A stretch of DNA of 64,000 bases from Bordetella parapertussis (GCA_945883145.1 CAMCXB010000003.1:1-64000); one strand, 5' to 3'; shown: positions 28,322 through 38,010, numbered from the stretch's first letter. Made by a program: numbers and translations. Notes: generated by a model from the letters alone, not told the origin.

Positions 28322-29599
28322 TTAAGAAGTTTTAGCGGGCGATATTCGCCCCTTTACTTCACCAAAACCTACGCGATAACCCTTACCCTGACACCAACCG
28401 CGCATACTGACTTCATCACCATCTTCTAGAAAACTACGGGTGGACTTTCCATCTTCCAGTAGCAAAGGTCGTTGCCCATTCCAACTCAGCTCTAACAAAC
28501 TGCCATAAGAATCAGACGTACTACCGCTCACCGTACCAGATGCCATCAAATCGCCCACATTCACATTACAACCTGAGACAGTGTGATGCGCGAGTTGCTG
28601 CGCCATGCTCCAATACATAGCCTTAAAATTTGTACGACTAATCGTACTTGCTTGTGTTGTTGCTTGCGGCTGTAAGCTGACTTCTAATGCAATATCCACA
28701 CCTTGCGCACCGCTTTGCTGCAAATAAGGTAAAGGCTCAGGTTCTTGTTTTGGACCATCTACAAAGAAGGGCTCTAGTGCATCCATCGTCACCACCCAAG
28801 GTGAGATAGAAGTTGCAAAGGTTTTTGCATTAAAGGGACCTAAGGGTACATATTCCCATTGCTGTATATCGCGCGCACTCCAGTCATTCAATAACACCAT
28901 ACCAAACATAAAATCATGCGCATGCTCTATTTTTATGTCCTGACCTAATTGACTCTCTGCACCCACAATAAAAGCCATCTCTAATTCAAAATCGAGTTTG
29001 GCACAGGCTGCATAACTCGGTGCCTCAGCAGTGGGAGCTTTTACTTGCCCCATAGGTCTGCGTATCTCAGTGCCACTGACCACCACTGAACTAGCGCGAC
29101 CGTTATAACCCACAGGTAGATGCAACCAGTTAGGCAACAAAGCATTAGCAGGATCACGAAACATCATGCCTACATTGGTTGCATGTTCACGTGAAGAATA
29201 AAAATCGGTATATCCACTCACTTGTATAGGCATATGCATTTCTACCTCATGCATAGGAATGAGTGCTTTGGCACGTAAAGCGACATCATCACGCAAGCGA
29301 GGATGATCTGCACGCAGTAACTCACTGATTTTCTTGCGTGCTTCTTGCCAAACTGGCTTACCTAACGCGATAAAACTATTTAAGGTAGGTTGATTAAAAA
29401 CTGCGTTGACTTGCACACGTAATAAATCTGCAGCCTCTATCACTGCTAAATCCAAAACAAAATTACCGATTGCCACACCCACTCGTTTATTGGGATGCGC
29501 TTGCGTACTAAAAATCCCAAACGGCAGATTTTGAATCGGAAAATCAGAATCCGCATCAACGGAAATAAAAGAACTTAATCTAGGATCATTAGGATGCAT
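28322..29599 (-). CDS. fahA: Fumarylacetoacetase
   Basis: Hydrolyses fumarylacetoacetate to fumarate and acetoacetate, the end of the homogentisate pathway. The 425-residue length is standard. Visible features are the N-terminal SH3-like domain, FYSSREHATNVGMMFRD with its catalytic region, LDFELEMAFIVG metal ligands, FGMVLLNDWSARDIQQWEY, and SGTVSGSTSDSYGSLLELSW. It follows hmgA after 47 bases. The pathway isomerase gene (maleylacetoacetate isomerase) is not seen nearby. Confidence 0.96.
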   Translation of the reverse strand: MHPNDPRLSSFISVDADSDFPIQNLPFGIFSTQAHPNKRVGVAIGNFVLDLAVIEAADLLRVQVNAVFNQPTLNSFIALGKPVWQEARKKISELLRADHPRLRDDVALRAKALIPMHEVEMHMPIQVSGYTDFYSSREHATNVGMMFRDPANALLPNWLHLPVGYNGRASSVVVSGTEIRRPMGQVKAPTAEAPSYAACAKLDFELEMAFIVGAESQLGQDIKIEHAHDFMFGMVLLNDWSARDIQQWEYVPLGPFNAKTFATSISPWVVTMDALEPFFVDGPKQEPEPLPYLQQSGAQGVDIALEVSLQPQATTQASTISRTNFKAMYWSMAQQLAHHTVSGCNVNVGDLMASGTVSGSTSDSYGSLLELSWNGQRPLLLEDGKSTRSFLEDGDEVSMRGWCQGKGYRVGFGEVKGRISPAKTS

Positions 29600-29646
29600 G
29601 CTTGTCGCCGTTCTTTAAAAACTAAGTAAGTGAAGTCAAGATGTTG

Positions 29647-30957
29647 TTAATGCTTATCCGCCTTGAAATGTTTTTTCAAACCTTGCCAGCATTCACGATA
29701 ATCTAATTGCAGTTGTGGTGAATTGAGTGCTGCTTGAGTAGGACGAATTAACCAACGACTCTCAAACATAAATGCTAATGTTTTATCTAATTTATGTGGA
29801 GCGAGTTGTGCATGACTGGCAGTTTCAAAGGTACTCGCATCGGGTCCATGTCCACTCATACAATTATGCAAACTGCCACCACCGGGCAAAAAGCCTTCTG
29901 CCTTTGCATCATAAACACCATGAATTAAGCCCATGTATTCACTCATGATATTGCGATGAAACCAAGGTGGACGGAAAGTATGTTCTGCCACCATCCAACG
30001 CGGAGGGAAAATCACAAAATCTACATTCGCTACACCTGTAGTATCAGAAGGTGAAGTGAGTACGGTGAAAATAGAAGGATCAGCATGATCAAAGCTCACT
30101 GTGTTCATCACATTAAAACAAGCAAGATCAAATTTATACGGTGTGTAATTACCATGCCAAGCAACCACATCCAATGGGGAATGATCTATCGCAGCAGACC
30201 ACATGCGACCACCAAATTTTGCTAACAGAGTAAAGTCACCTTCTTTATCTTCAAAGGCGGCAACTGGCGCAAGAAAATCACGTGGATTCGCTAATCCATT
30301 TGATCCTATAGGTCCTAACTCAGGTAAGCGCAACATAGCGCCATAGTTTTCACACACATAACCACGTGCTTCACTATCAAGTAAGTCCACAGCAAATCGC
30401 ACACCACGAGGAATAACAGCTATCTCACCGGCTGCAACATGTAAAACACCCAACTCAGTGCGTAAACTTAATGCACCTAGTTGAGGAACAATCAACATCT
30501 CACCATCAGCATTGTAAAAAAACCGATTGTGCATAGAAGTGTTCGCTGCATACAAATGAATCGCCATGCCGCTTTGATTATCTGCACTACCATTCCCTGC
30601 CAAGGTAAACAAGCCTTGAATAAAATCAGTTTTCTGACTTGGTATTGGTCTAGGATTCCAACGCAATTGATTTGGCGATAAAGGCGTTGCATCAAATGGA
30701 CCACTCGCTAACTCACCTAGCAGAATTTCTTTAAATTCACCATGCATGGCAGCAGGTCGTATGCGATACGTCCACGTGCGACGATTTTCTGAACGTGGCG
30801 CAGTAAAAGCATTGCCAGAAATTTGTTCGGCATATAAACCATGCGCTACTTGTTGCGGTGAATTTTGCCCTTGCGGCAAAGAACCCTGAATCGCTTCAGT
30901 AGAAAATTCATTTCCAAATCCTGATTGATAGTTCAGCGCACTAACTTGATATGACAT
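29647..30957 (-). CDS. hmgA: Homogentisate 1,2-dioxygenase
   Basis: Fe(II) enzyme that opens the ring of homogentisate to maleylacetoacetate. The 436-residue protein starts [13 protein letters not shown] near residue 11, typical of the family. The iron-binding cupin segment reads [20 protein letters not shown], with a further His in the [12 protein letters not shown] stretch. It is flanked by fahA downstream and a DUF2783/flavin monooxygenase pair upstream, all on one strand, so it is likely co-transcribed. Confidence 0.97.
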   Translation of the reverse strand: MSYQVSALNYQSGFGNEFSTEAIQGSLPQGQNSPQQVAHGLYAEQISGNAFTAPRSENRRTWTYRIRPAAMHGEFKEILLGELASGPFDATPLSPNQLRWNPRPIPSQKTDFIQGLFTLAGNGSADNQSGMAIHLYAANTSMHNRFFYNADGEMLIVPQLGALSLRTELGVLHVAAGEIAVIPRGVRFAVDLLDSEARGYVCENYGAMLRLPELGPIGSNGLANPRDFLAPVAAFEDKEGDFTLLAKFGGRMWSAAIDHSPLDVVAWHGNYTPYKFDLACFNVMNTVSFDHADPSIFTVLTSPSDTTGVANVDFVIFPPRWMVAEHTFRPPWFHRNIMSEYMGLIHGVYDAKAEGFLPGGGSLHNCMSGHGPDASTFETASHAQLAPHKLDKTLAFMFESRWLIRPTQAALNSPQLQLDYRECWQGLKKHFKADKH

Positions 30958-30978
30958 GGCTTACCTCGCAATGAATAT

Positions 30979-31173
30979 TTACAGATCAACCAGCGCATCT
31001 GACATGGCAGTGCGTAAAATAGATAAATCACCAATATGATTAGCTAACAACAAAATTAATCGTGCATTCGCTTTATGACTTTGCTCTTCCGTTAAATCTT
31101 TATGCATATCGATTAAGGCTTCATAAAAATCATCGGGATTCGCGAAATTAGGTTCTTTATTTAATATACTCAT
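30979..31173 (-). CDS. DUF2783 small protein, possible hydroxylase coupling subunit
   Basis: 64-residue acidic helical protein of the DUF2783 family, starting MSILNKEPNFANPDDFYEAL. The ATG at 31173 has AGGAG 5-9 bases upstream and follows the monooxygenase stop by 8 bases. Pseudomonas putida 3-hydroxyphenylacetate hydroxylase is a flavoprotein (MhaA) plus a small coupling protein (MhaB). The size, position and pathway here fit an MhaB-like role. That function is an inference; I could not compare the sequences. Confidence 0.72.
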   Translation of the reverse strand: MSILNKEPNFANPDDFYEALIDMHKDLTEEQSHKANARLILLLANHIGDLSILRTAMSDALVDL

Positions 31174-31181
31174 CGCATCTC

Positions 31182-32849
31182 CTATTGCGCAGTCGCAGTG
31201 CGCCAAGCTTGCTCAATAAACGACACATTAAATGCGCGCCAACGTGCAGCCACATGTTGATCAGGACGTATGAAATACGTGGTATTTGCTTGCGCGTCTA
31301 AACGTTCAGCAAGCAATCCTTGAGCATCTTGCAAACAACGAGCAGTATTTAATTTTAATGCCTTGTTAGATACGACTAAACATTCGATGTTAGATAAAGA
31401 TTGCATGTCTTTTTCAATTTTTTCAGCAATCGATTGCTCATCAGTGAAAATCAGCACAGAAAATTTTTCACCCAGCTGCGGCAATAACCATGCGTCTTTC
31501 CCCTTCAAGCGCACTGGCGCATCAACTAAAGGTGCGCCAGGACACATTGCACCTGCAAATACATCACGATCAGGTGTGTTTAAAACTGACTGACTATAAG
31601 TCGAAGGCAAAGATAAACGTCCGCTATTCACTAAGCGTCGTGCAAAGGGATAGTGCTTAGATAAATCTAAGACAGCATCGCGAAACAACTGACTGATTTT
31701 ACTTTTCGGCGTAATAAAATCTGTAGCGCGGGTTGAGTTAAGAATATTTTCATCTGCTGCAAATTCACGTTCATCACCATAAGTACTGAGTAATGCTTCT
31801 GGCGCTTGCCCTTTCAATACCATGGCGAGCTTCCAACATAGATTGTCAGCATCTTGTACACCGCTATTTGCGCCACGCGCACCAAATGGTGAAACACCAT
31901 GTGCTGCATCACCGGCAAATAAAACACGACCATGCTGGAATTTATCCATGCGCATACAAGCAAAGGTATACACACTCACCCATTCCAAGCTGAACTTTAC
32001 ATCTGCACCTAATAAAGCTTGAACACGGGGAATGACTTTCTCTGGTGTTTTTTCAATCTCAGGATCGGCATCCCAACCTAATTGAAAATCTATGCGCCAC
32101 ACATCATCAGGTTCGCGATGTAACAACACGGATTGATTCGGATGAAAAGGCGGGTCAAACCAAAACCAACGCTCGGTTGGAAAATCCGCTTGCATTTTTA
32201 CATCAGCAATCAGAAAGCGATCACGAAATACACGACCTTTGCTTTCTAATCCCATAAGACTACGCACACTACTACGCGAACCATCTGCTGCAATGACATA
32301 CTGTGCTGAAATCGTATACGACCCATCAGGCGTTTCTACTGTGAGCTTGGTACATGATTCATTTTGCTCAAGTGCGATGACCTTACTTTTCCAACGCAAA
32401 TCCAACTGTGGATATTGCGTAGCACATTCATATAAATAGCCTTCTACATAGTACTGCTGTAAATTCACAAAAGCAGGTCGCTGATGCCCTTGCTCGGGTA
32501 ATAAATTAAAGGTGTAAACAGGATCATCTTTAAAAAAGACTTTTCCTACATTCCATGCAATACCTTTATTGACAACTTTCTCACCACATCCTAATCGATC
32601 AAAAATTTCTAAGGTACGTTTTGCAAAACACAAAGCACGTGATCCAACTGATAAACAATTATCATCATCAAGCAACACGACATGCACACCCTGTCGTGCT
32701 AAATCAATCGCACAGGACAAACCCACTGGCCCTGCACCTACAATAATCACTGGATGCGTAGACGCTGTGCTCTGCGTAATTTCTACAGGTTTGACGTAAT
32801 CAAACTTTAGGTTCTGATAATGTGCTGCAGATGCAGTCGAGAGAGTCAT
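31182..32849 (-). CDS. FAD-dependent aromatic monooxygenase (MhaA/MhpA-like)
   Basis: 555-residue class A flavin monooxygenase. It has the FAD motif GAGPVG at 38-43, the NAD(P)H/FAD motif DG at 189-190, and GDAAH at 313-317. The thioredoxin-like C-terminal domain is typical of the phenol hydroxylase/MhpA branch. Next to hmgA and fahA, its likely job is to hydroxylate a hydroxyphenylacetate to homogentisate, as in the MhaA system. The ATG at 32849 lies 7 bases after the MBL stop; the longer frame overlaps that gene. The substrate is inferred. Confidence 0.87.
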   Translation of the reverse strand: MTLSTASAAHYQNLKFDYVKPVEITQSTASTHPVIIVGAGPVGLSCAIDLARQGVHVVLLDDDNCLSVGSRALCFAKRTLEIFDRLGCGEKVVNKGIAWNVGKVFFKDDPVYTFNLLPEQGHQRPAFVNLQQYYVEGYLYECATQYPQLDLRWKSKVIALEQNESCTKLTVETPDGSYTISAQYVIAADGSRSSVRSLMGLESKGRVFRDRFLIADVKMQADFPTERWFWFDPPFHPNQSVLLHREPDDVWRIDFQLGWDADPEIEKTPEKVIPRVQALLGADVKFSLEWVSVYTFACMRMDKFQHGRVLFAGDAAHGVSPFGARGANSGVQDADNLCWKLAMVLKGQAPEALLSTYGDEREFAADENILNSTRATDFITPKSKISQLFRDAVLDLSKHYPFARRLVNSGRLSLPSTYSQSVLNTPDRDVFAGAMCPGAPLVDAPVRLKGKDAWLLPQLGEKFSVLIFTDEQSIAEKIEKDMQSLSNIECLVVSNKALKLNTARCLQDAQGLLAERLDAQANTTYFIRPDQHVAARWRAFNVSFIEQAWRTATAQ

Positions 32850-32856
32850 TGCGGGC

Positions 32857-33819
32857 TCAGTCTTGTAGTGCAAACCACATCTCTTTATCGCGCTCAGCAG
32901 TCCATATACGTGGATGCTTGATTCCTTTTGCTTCATCGACTGCACGTGTCACATCAAATGGCAAACAATGCTCATAAATAAAGACATGACCAAATTTACT
33001 ATCCATTTTGCTACGCACATGTGCCATCGCACCTTTTAAATCTTTGCCTGCTGCGACTGCTTCACGTGCACTCGATAACAAAGTCGTGACGAAATCTTTG
33101 GTGTAATCCAAACCCTTGTTTACTTCAGCAGGATTGATTAATGCAGGACCACGACCAGGCACTAATTTATCGGCTTGCATCGCACGCAAAATTTCTAAGG
33201 TGGCAGGCCATTCTTCTAACTGTGCATCACCTGTATAAGCCGCTGCATCATATTCAACTAAGTCGCCTGAGAATAAAACTTTTTGCGATGGAATCCAGAC
33301 GATGGTGTCGCCCTTGGTATGTCCCATACCTACATGCATGATGTTGACTTCGAGTGAACCCATGAACACCGTTAAAGCTTTTTCAAAGACTAAGGTAGGC
33401 CATGTCAGTCCAGGCACTGATTCCACACCTGCAAACAAACGTGGAAAACGATCAATCTCGGATTGCATATCTTGTGCGCCGCGCTCGACAATTAATTCAT
33501 AGGTGCCGCGCGAAGCAATAATTTGTTCGCCGCCTTCTTTGAAATAAGCCGAGGCTCCCAACACGCGCACAGCGTGATAGTGCGTGAGCGTCACATATTT
33601 AATTGGCAAATCCGTGATCGCACGTATATGTTTAATCAACGCTTGCGCCATCACTGGTGTTGCAGTGGCATCAATCACCATCACCGATTCATCACCAATA
33701 ATCACACCAGAATTAGGATCGCCCTCTGCGGTATAGGCATAGGCATTCGGTGAGAGCTGAATAAAACTGGTTTTCTTTTCTTCCAGATCAGCCTGCGATG
33801 CGAATTTTTTCTCACTCAT
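32857..33819 (-). CDS. Metallo-beta-lactamase-fold protein with incomplete metal site
   Basis: 320-residue MBL-fold protein without a signal peptide, first gene of the homogentisate operon. The canonical HxHxDH motif reads HYHAVR at 80-85, so the Asp and second-site His are replaced by Val and Arg. H167 (GMGHTKGD) and D186 (FSGDLVEYD) remain, but the last His is replaced by Arg in PGRGPAL. One metal site could survive; the second looks lost. A hydrolase or esterase role in the pathway is conceivable, but the substitutions argue for altered chemistry. Confidence 0.85.
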   Translation of the reverse strand: MSEKKFASQADLEEKKTSFIQLSPNAYAYTAEGDPNSGVIIGDESVMVIDATATPVMAQALIKHIRAITDLPIKYVTLTHYHAVRVLGASAYFKEGGEQIIASRGTYELIVERGAQDMQSEIDRFPRLFAGVESVPGLTWPTLVFEKALTVFMGSLEVNIMHVGMGHTKGDTIVWIPSQKVLFSGDLVEYDAAAYTGDAQLEEWPATLEILRAMQADKLVPGRGPALINPAEVNKGLDYTKDFVTTLLSSAREAVAAGKDLKGAMAHVRSKMDSKFGHVFIYEHCLPFDVTRAVDEAKGIKHPRIWTAERDKEMWFALQD

Positions 33820-33880
33820 AGCAAAGACTCCGTTTAATTAGGTTAGGCACGAGAATAGATGGAAATTAGTTTAAGGTCAA

Positions 33881-33910
33881 TTGATTCGTCATTAACAAAT
33901 GTTTTACAAT
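33881..33910 (+). promoter_or_regulatory. Sigma-70-type promoter of the IclR gene
   Basis: TTGATT (33881-33886) and TACAAT (33905-33910) are separated by 18 bases, about 50 bases upstream of the regulator start. The AT-rich spacer and flanks lie between the two divergent transcripts and are a natural place for IclR binding. Confidence 0.5.
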
Positions 33911-33959
33911 TAGCAAATTCGTATTTAAACTGCATAAAGGTCAAATCAAGAGGATGGGC

Positions 33960-34745
33960 ATGGAAAAAAGCCGACGCGGCATACAATCAATTGAAATCGG
34001 CGGCACCCTACTGACCTCACTCGTAGAAGCGGGTGCGCCTATGAGTTTGGGTGAACTGGCTAAAAAAGCTGGTATGCCCGCTGCGAAAGCCCATCCCTAT
34101 CTGGTGAGCTTTGGCAGCTTCGGCCTGATCGAACAAAATCCCCTGACCGGTCGCTATGAACTCGGTCCCTTTGCATTACAAATGGGCTTAATCAGTTTGC
34201 AATTGCTCGACCCAGTCCGTATTGCGATTCCCTTAATCACCCAACTGACAGCCGAGATTGATCAGACCGTAGGTTTATCGGTACTAGGCAATCAAGGTCC
34301 GACAATTATTTATATCAGTGAATCGAGTTATCCCATCCACGTCAACATGCGCACAGGCACTGTGATGTCGATTCAACACACCGCTACAGGACGCACCTTT
34401 GCAGCCTTCTTACCAAGCAGACAAGTCGAACGCATCATTGAAATGGAAGGACGCAGTGGAGTGGCAGCAGGCTTTGATATGCAAGTAAAAAAAGGCGTAA
34501 AGCTTGATGTCATCCTCGCTGATATCCGTAAACGTGGATTAGCGAGAGTATTAGGTGAACCCATACCCGGCATTAATGCAATTTGCGCCCCTGTGTTCGA
34601 ACACACAGGATCCATCGCACTCGGTATCACAGCGATAGGCCCTGCCGGTAGTTTTGATGCGAACTGGAATGGATTAATCGCGCAAAAAGTAGAAGCCTGC
34701 GCGATCGCAGTCTCAGAACGATTAGGCTATACCCGTAAGCTTTAA
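33960..34745 (+). CDS. IclR family transcriptional regulator
   Basis: 261-residue regulator with an N-terminal winged helix-turn-helix (about 8-70: LGELAKKAGMPAAKAHPYLV) and a C-terminal IclR effector domain. The latter includes MRTGTVMSIQHTATGRTFAA and INAICAPVFEHTGSIALGIT. I chose the ATG at 33960, since AGAGGA is correctly spaced from it; the ATG six bases earlier has no room for a binding site. It is divergent from the MBL-monooxygenase-hmgA operon and probably controls it. Confidence 0.9.
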   Translation: MEKSRRGIQSIEIGGTLLTSLVEAGAPMSLGELAKKAGMPAAKAHPYLVSFGSFGLIEQNPLTGRYELGPFALQMGLISLQLLDPVRIAIPLITQLTAEIDQTVGLSVLGNQGPTIIYISESSYPIHVNMRTGTVMSIQHTATGRTFAAFLPSRQVERIIEMEGRSGVAAGFDMQVKKGVKLDVILADIRKRGLARVLGEPIPGINAICAPVFEHTGSIALGITAIGPAGSFDANWNGLIAQKVEACAIAVSERLGYTRKL

Positions 34746-34843
34746 TCTAGGACAGTTGCTCATCTCCAGATTTATCTACTGGCGATGCAATCTACCAAGT
34801 TCCGGTAATATCTCTTTTATCTATATATAACGAGATCACGCAG

Positions 34844-35308
34844 ATGCAAGCTATCGCCACCACGCTTTTGCTGACTACCCTCATTGCACAGTCAGCCAAT
34901 AGCCCAAAATGGGAACTCATCTCCACCACAGAGGACCCGCAAAAAATTACGAGTTGGTATGTTGATATTAATAGCATCGTGCGTGAAGATGATTACATGC
35001 GTGCTGTTCTGCGTACCTCTTGGTCCATACCGCAGCAAGGACCAGACAATACAGACTATCAGTCCACCACTTATATCAATTACATAGACTGTGTAAAAAA
35101 TAAAATTGCCTACACCGGCAATACATATTTTAAAGATGCTGAACCAACTGGAGTGCCCGTGCATGCAGAACCAGAACAGCCATTAAAGAAATTAAAATTT
35201 CAATCAGTCGTACAAGGTTCTGCAGGTGCAAATCGATTGAATTTTGTCTGTAAATTTTTCTCTAAAAATTTTATGACCATGAAGAAGAGCGACGAAAAAC
35301 AAAGTTAA
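34844..35308 (+). CDS. Small secreted protein, possibly surface-adhesin E-like
   Basis: 154 residues. The N-terminus (MQAIATTLLLTTLIAQSANS) is a probable signal peptide. The following pattern, KWELISTTEDPQKITSWYVD with SIVREDDYMRAVLRTSW and a cysteine pair further on, resembles the Haemophilus surface-adhesin protein E domain seen in many betaproteobacterial periplasmic proteins. The similarity is by eye only. It stands alone between the IclR gene and a REP doublet. Confidence 0.6.
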   Translation: MQAIATTLLLTTLIAQSANSPKWELISTTEDPQKITSWYVDINSIVREDDYMRAVLRTSWSIPQQGPDNTDYQSTTYINYIDCVKNKIAYTGNTYFKDAEPTGVPVHAEPEQPLKKLKFQSVVQGSAGANRLNFVCKFFSKNFMTMKKSDEKQS

Positions 35309-35334
35309 AATTAGTTCACCTATCCGTATGATCC

Positions 35335-35423
35335 GTAGGTACGATTAGCGTAGCGTAATCGTACGGATTTTATTTTTTGATAGTTGGTTTGCGGACGATT
35401 ACGCTGCGCAAATCGTCCCTACC
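35335..35423. repeat. Inverted REP doublet (REPIN-like), copy 2
   Basis: GTAGGTACGATTAGCG...GTACGG at 35335-35368 is followed by the opposite orientation, GCGGACGATTACGC...CCCTACC, at 35391-35423. Both are imperfect palindromes. The doublet lies between convergent genes. Confidence 0.8.
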
Positions 35424-35437
35424 TTAAGCAAACGACG

Positions 35438-35474
35438 AAAAAAAAACCGCGGACATAGCCGCGGTTTTTTTATT
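35438..35474. terminator. Bidirectional terminator of efp
   Basis: AAAAAACCGCGG (35441-35452) and CCGCGGTTTTTT (35459-35470) form a strong stem with T/A runs on both sides. It lies about 15 bases after the efp stop. Confidence 0.92.
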
Positions 35475-35484
35475 GCTTCTGAAA

Positions 35485-36042
35485 TTACTTGGTACGACTC
35501 TTATATTCGCCGGTACGGGTATCGATTTCAATCTTATCGCCCTGACCTACAAACAATGGAACCGCAATTTCAAAGCCAGTTCCAATCTTTGCAGGTTTCA
35601 TGACCTTACCTGAGGTATCACCTTTAACTGCAGGTTCGGTGTACACCACTTCACGCACTACGGTGGTAGGCAATTCAACTGAAATCGCTTTTTCGCTATA
35701 AAACACTAATTCGCAAGCCATGCCATCTTGTAAATAATTGACGGCATCACCTAAATTTTCTGCTTCGACTTCATGCTGGTTGTAATCAGCATCCATAAAC
35801 ACATACAAAGGATCAGCAAAATAAGAATAAGTTGCTTCTTTACGATCCAACATGATGACGTCGAACTTATCATCTGAACGATAAACTGTCTCTTGACCTG
35901 CTTCGGTTAAGAGATTTTTCATTTTCATTTTTACGACGGAAGCATTACGGCCAGATTTTGTGTATTCCGTTTTCAGGATAACCATAGGCTCGCCAGAGAC
36001 CATCACTACATTACCAACGCGGATTTCTTGTGCGGTTTTCAT
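35485..36042 (-). CDS. efp: Elongation factor P (Arg32 type)
   Basis: Relieves ribosome stalling at polyproline. The 185-residue protein starts [20 protein letters not shown]. The tip loop reads TKSGRNAS with arginine at position 32, the residue rhamnosylated by EarP in betaproteobacteria and pseudomonads, in place of the modifiable lysine of E. coli. The earP gene lies upstream on the same strand. I chose the ATG at 36042 to match the family start; no clear ribosome binding site is seen. Confidence 0.96.
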   Translation of the reverse strand: MKTAQEIRVGNVVMVSGEPMVILKTEYTKSGRNASVVKMKMKNLLTEAGQETVYRSDDKFDVIMLDRKEATYSYFADPLYVFMDADYNQHEVEAENLGDAVNYLQDGMACELVFYSEKAISVELPTTVVREVVYTEPAVKGDTSGKVMKPAKIGTGFEIAVPLFVGQGDKIEIDTRTGEYKSRTK

Positions 36043-36208
36043 AAGGGATTCAACTCGAAAAAATAACAATCTTGAATGCGCGACGGGAGTCACTATGCTT
36101 CTAACAAAAATTTATCAGAGGCGCTAAATTCGAGACCACGCATTTTACCCGATTTTACCTGCCAGACCGCCATTGCGAGACTTCGGGCTAGTATCAGGAG
36201 CCAGCCTG

Positions 36209-37357
36209 CTAAGAAAGGATTTGCTTACGTTCTGCGGCAAAGCGCACTAAACCTTGCGCTAATTCAGTCTGGGATGAGAGATGGTCACACCACTGCAGCG
36301 CATGCAATTGCAAATGTGGTAGCTGCGATTGCAAAGATGACCAATCCAACTCAGCCTCCTGTTCAGTATTCCAAGCCCTTGCAAACTGCTGCATGATTTG
36401 AGCAGCATGTGCATCGCAATCCCGCAGATAACAATCTAAAAAAGACTGCACTTTATCCAAATGCACAGCCTCTGCTTGAGGATAAGCTTGCCAAATCAAA
36501 GGCTTTGCTGCCCACTGCGCTCGTACAAATGAGTCTTCTCCACGTACAAAATTCACATCACATAAAGCTAACAAACGATCAAAATCATCAGGCTCAAGAA
36601 AGGGAGTGATATGACAAGTTAAAACACCACGCTGCATCTGCATGCCTGCTTTTGGCGTTACAGAAAAATAATTTGTTAACTGATCCACCGCCACCCCTTC
36701 AGGAATCAAGCAAGTCACTGCTGTTCCAGTCTGCAGTACATCTAGTAAAGCTTGCACAAGTGCAGAGGGATAACAGAACAAAGAAACAAGTGTAGACTGA
36801 GGATCAAGCATGAAACCAAGACGCTTAGCAAAAGCTAGCCTAAGATGTTCATCGTTATTCATGACACTACGATTGGAATCAACAAAGGACTCTTTTAATA
36901 AACCACCGGTGGCATGACTAAAACCTGGAAAATAAAAATACTTAGTCAGAGCATACTGAGGATGCGGTGAAGGCAATCCATGCGATTGCTCTACCCATTT
37001 TTCTGCAGATAGATATTCCAAATTAATCCACACAGGTGGCGTTTGCATGACTGACATTGCTGTAATCGTCGCACTCGGCAAACGACAACCAAAGGCTTCA
37101 ATCACCATATCTACTTCCACATTGGGCACACTGTGTTCATCCCAACGACACAGCGTGAAGCCATCGCATTCCTGTATTGCCAAAGTTGGGTCTAAGTGAG
37201 GACGCAATCGCTGCAATGCCTGCACATTATCTATCCACAGTGTGACTTGGAGTTTTTCTTGTTGCGCGAGTTGTCGTGCTAAACGCCAACACACACCGGC
37301 ATCACCGTAGTTATCGATGACCTGACAAAAAATTATTGCGGATCGAAAAAAATTCAT
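36209..37357 (-). CDS. earP: EF-P arginine rhamnosyltransferase
   Basis: Transfers rhamnose from dTDP-rhamnose to Arg32 of EF-P. The 382-residue DUF2331-family protein carries the N-terminal VIDNYGDAGVCWRLARQL with aspartates D15 and D19, spaced as the catalytic pair in studied EarP. It also has WINLEYLSAEKWVEQ and the donor-site FVRGEDSFVRAQWAAKPLIW. It overlaps the preceding DsbA-family gene by four bases and lies about 165 bases before efp. Confidence 0.96.
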   Translation of the reverse strand: MNFFRSAIIFCQVIDNYGDAGVCWRLARQLAQQEKLQVTLWIDNVQALQRLRPHLDPTLAIQECDGFTLCRWDEHSVPNVEVDMVIEAFGCRLPSATITAMSVMQTPPVWINLEYLSAEKWVEQSHGLPSPHPQYALTKYFYFPGFSHATGGLLKESFVDSNRSVMNNDEHLRLAFAKRLGFMLDPQSTLVSLFCYPSALVQALLDVLQTGTAVTCLIPEGVAVDQLTNYFSVTPKAGMQMQRGVLTCHITPFLEPDDFDRLLALCDVNFVRGEDSFVRAQWAAKPLIWQAYPQAEAVHLDKVQSFLDCYLRDCDAHAAQIMQQFARAWNTEQEAELDWSSLQSQLPHLQLHALQWCDHLSSQTELAQGLVRFAAERKQILS

Positions 37358-38010
37358 GCAGAACTTGCAGCAATCTCTCTGATAGCTTGTTCAAACATAG
37401 CAGCAGGTTGTCCACCTTGTAGCAAATGCTGATCATTAAAAATCACCGAAGGTACGGATGAAATACCCTGCTCGGTATAAAATTTTTCTTGTGCTCGCAC
37501 TTCAGCATGATAAGTATCATCTTGCAAAATCACTGCAGCACGTTTTTCATCTAAACCAGCTCGCGTTACAGCGAATAACAAGTCAGCATGATGCGATGGA
37601 TTTTGACCTAACGTGAAATAGGTTTCTAATAAAGCCCACTTCAGTTTGTGCTGCGCTTCTGCGCCAACTTCTACTTCTGCCCAATGTAATAAACGATGCG
37701 CATCAAAGGTGTTGTAGATGCGAGTACGACCATTCATATTAAAAGTAAAACCAGCTTCTGCTCCGCGTTGACGTATATGCGCTTGATTTTGCGCGACCTG
37801 TTCTGCCGTCATGCGATATTTTTTACTTAAATGTTCCACCACATCTTCACCTTCGAGTGGCATAGTAGGATTCAATTCAAAGGGCTGAAAATGTAATTCA
37901 ACCGCGATCTCATCTTTGACTTTGTCTATCGCCTCTCGTAATGACGCAAGACCGACTGCACACCATGGACAGGCAATATCTGAAACAAAATCAATTTTTA
38001 TGGTTTGCAT
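37354..38010 (-). CDS. DsbA/FrnE-family thiol oxidoreductase
   Basis: 218-residue cytoplasmic thioredoxin-fold protein with the active-site CPWC at residues 14-17 (SDIACPWCAVG) and the cis-Pro segment SSVPSVIF, as in FrnE/2-hydroxychromene-isomerase-like proteins. I chose the ATG at 38010 since the family begins close to this motif; the longer frame adds a hydrophobic stretch that is probably not translated. It is coupled to earP by an ATGA overlap, but a functional link is not evident. Confidence 0.86.
   Translation of the reverse strand: MQTIKIDFVSDIACPWCAVGLASLREAIDKVKDEIAVELHFQPFELNPTMPLEGEDVVEHLSKKYRMTAEQVAQNQAHIRQRGAEAGFTFNMNGRTRIYNTFDAHRLLHWAEVEVGAEAQHKLKWALLETYFTLGQNPSHHADLLFAVTRAGLDEKRAAVILQDDTYHAEVRAQEKFYTEQGISSVPSVIFNDQHLLQGGQPAAMFEQAIREIAASSA

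Noticed and set aside
32850..32945. Longer N-terminus for the flavin monooxygenase (32 extra codons)
   Set aside because: It would overlap the MBL gene and the family N-terminus is reached from the ATG at 32849.
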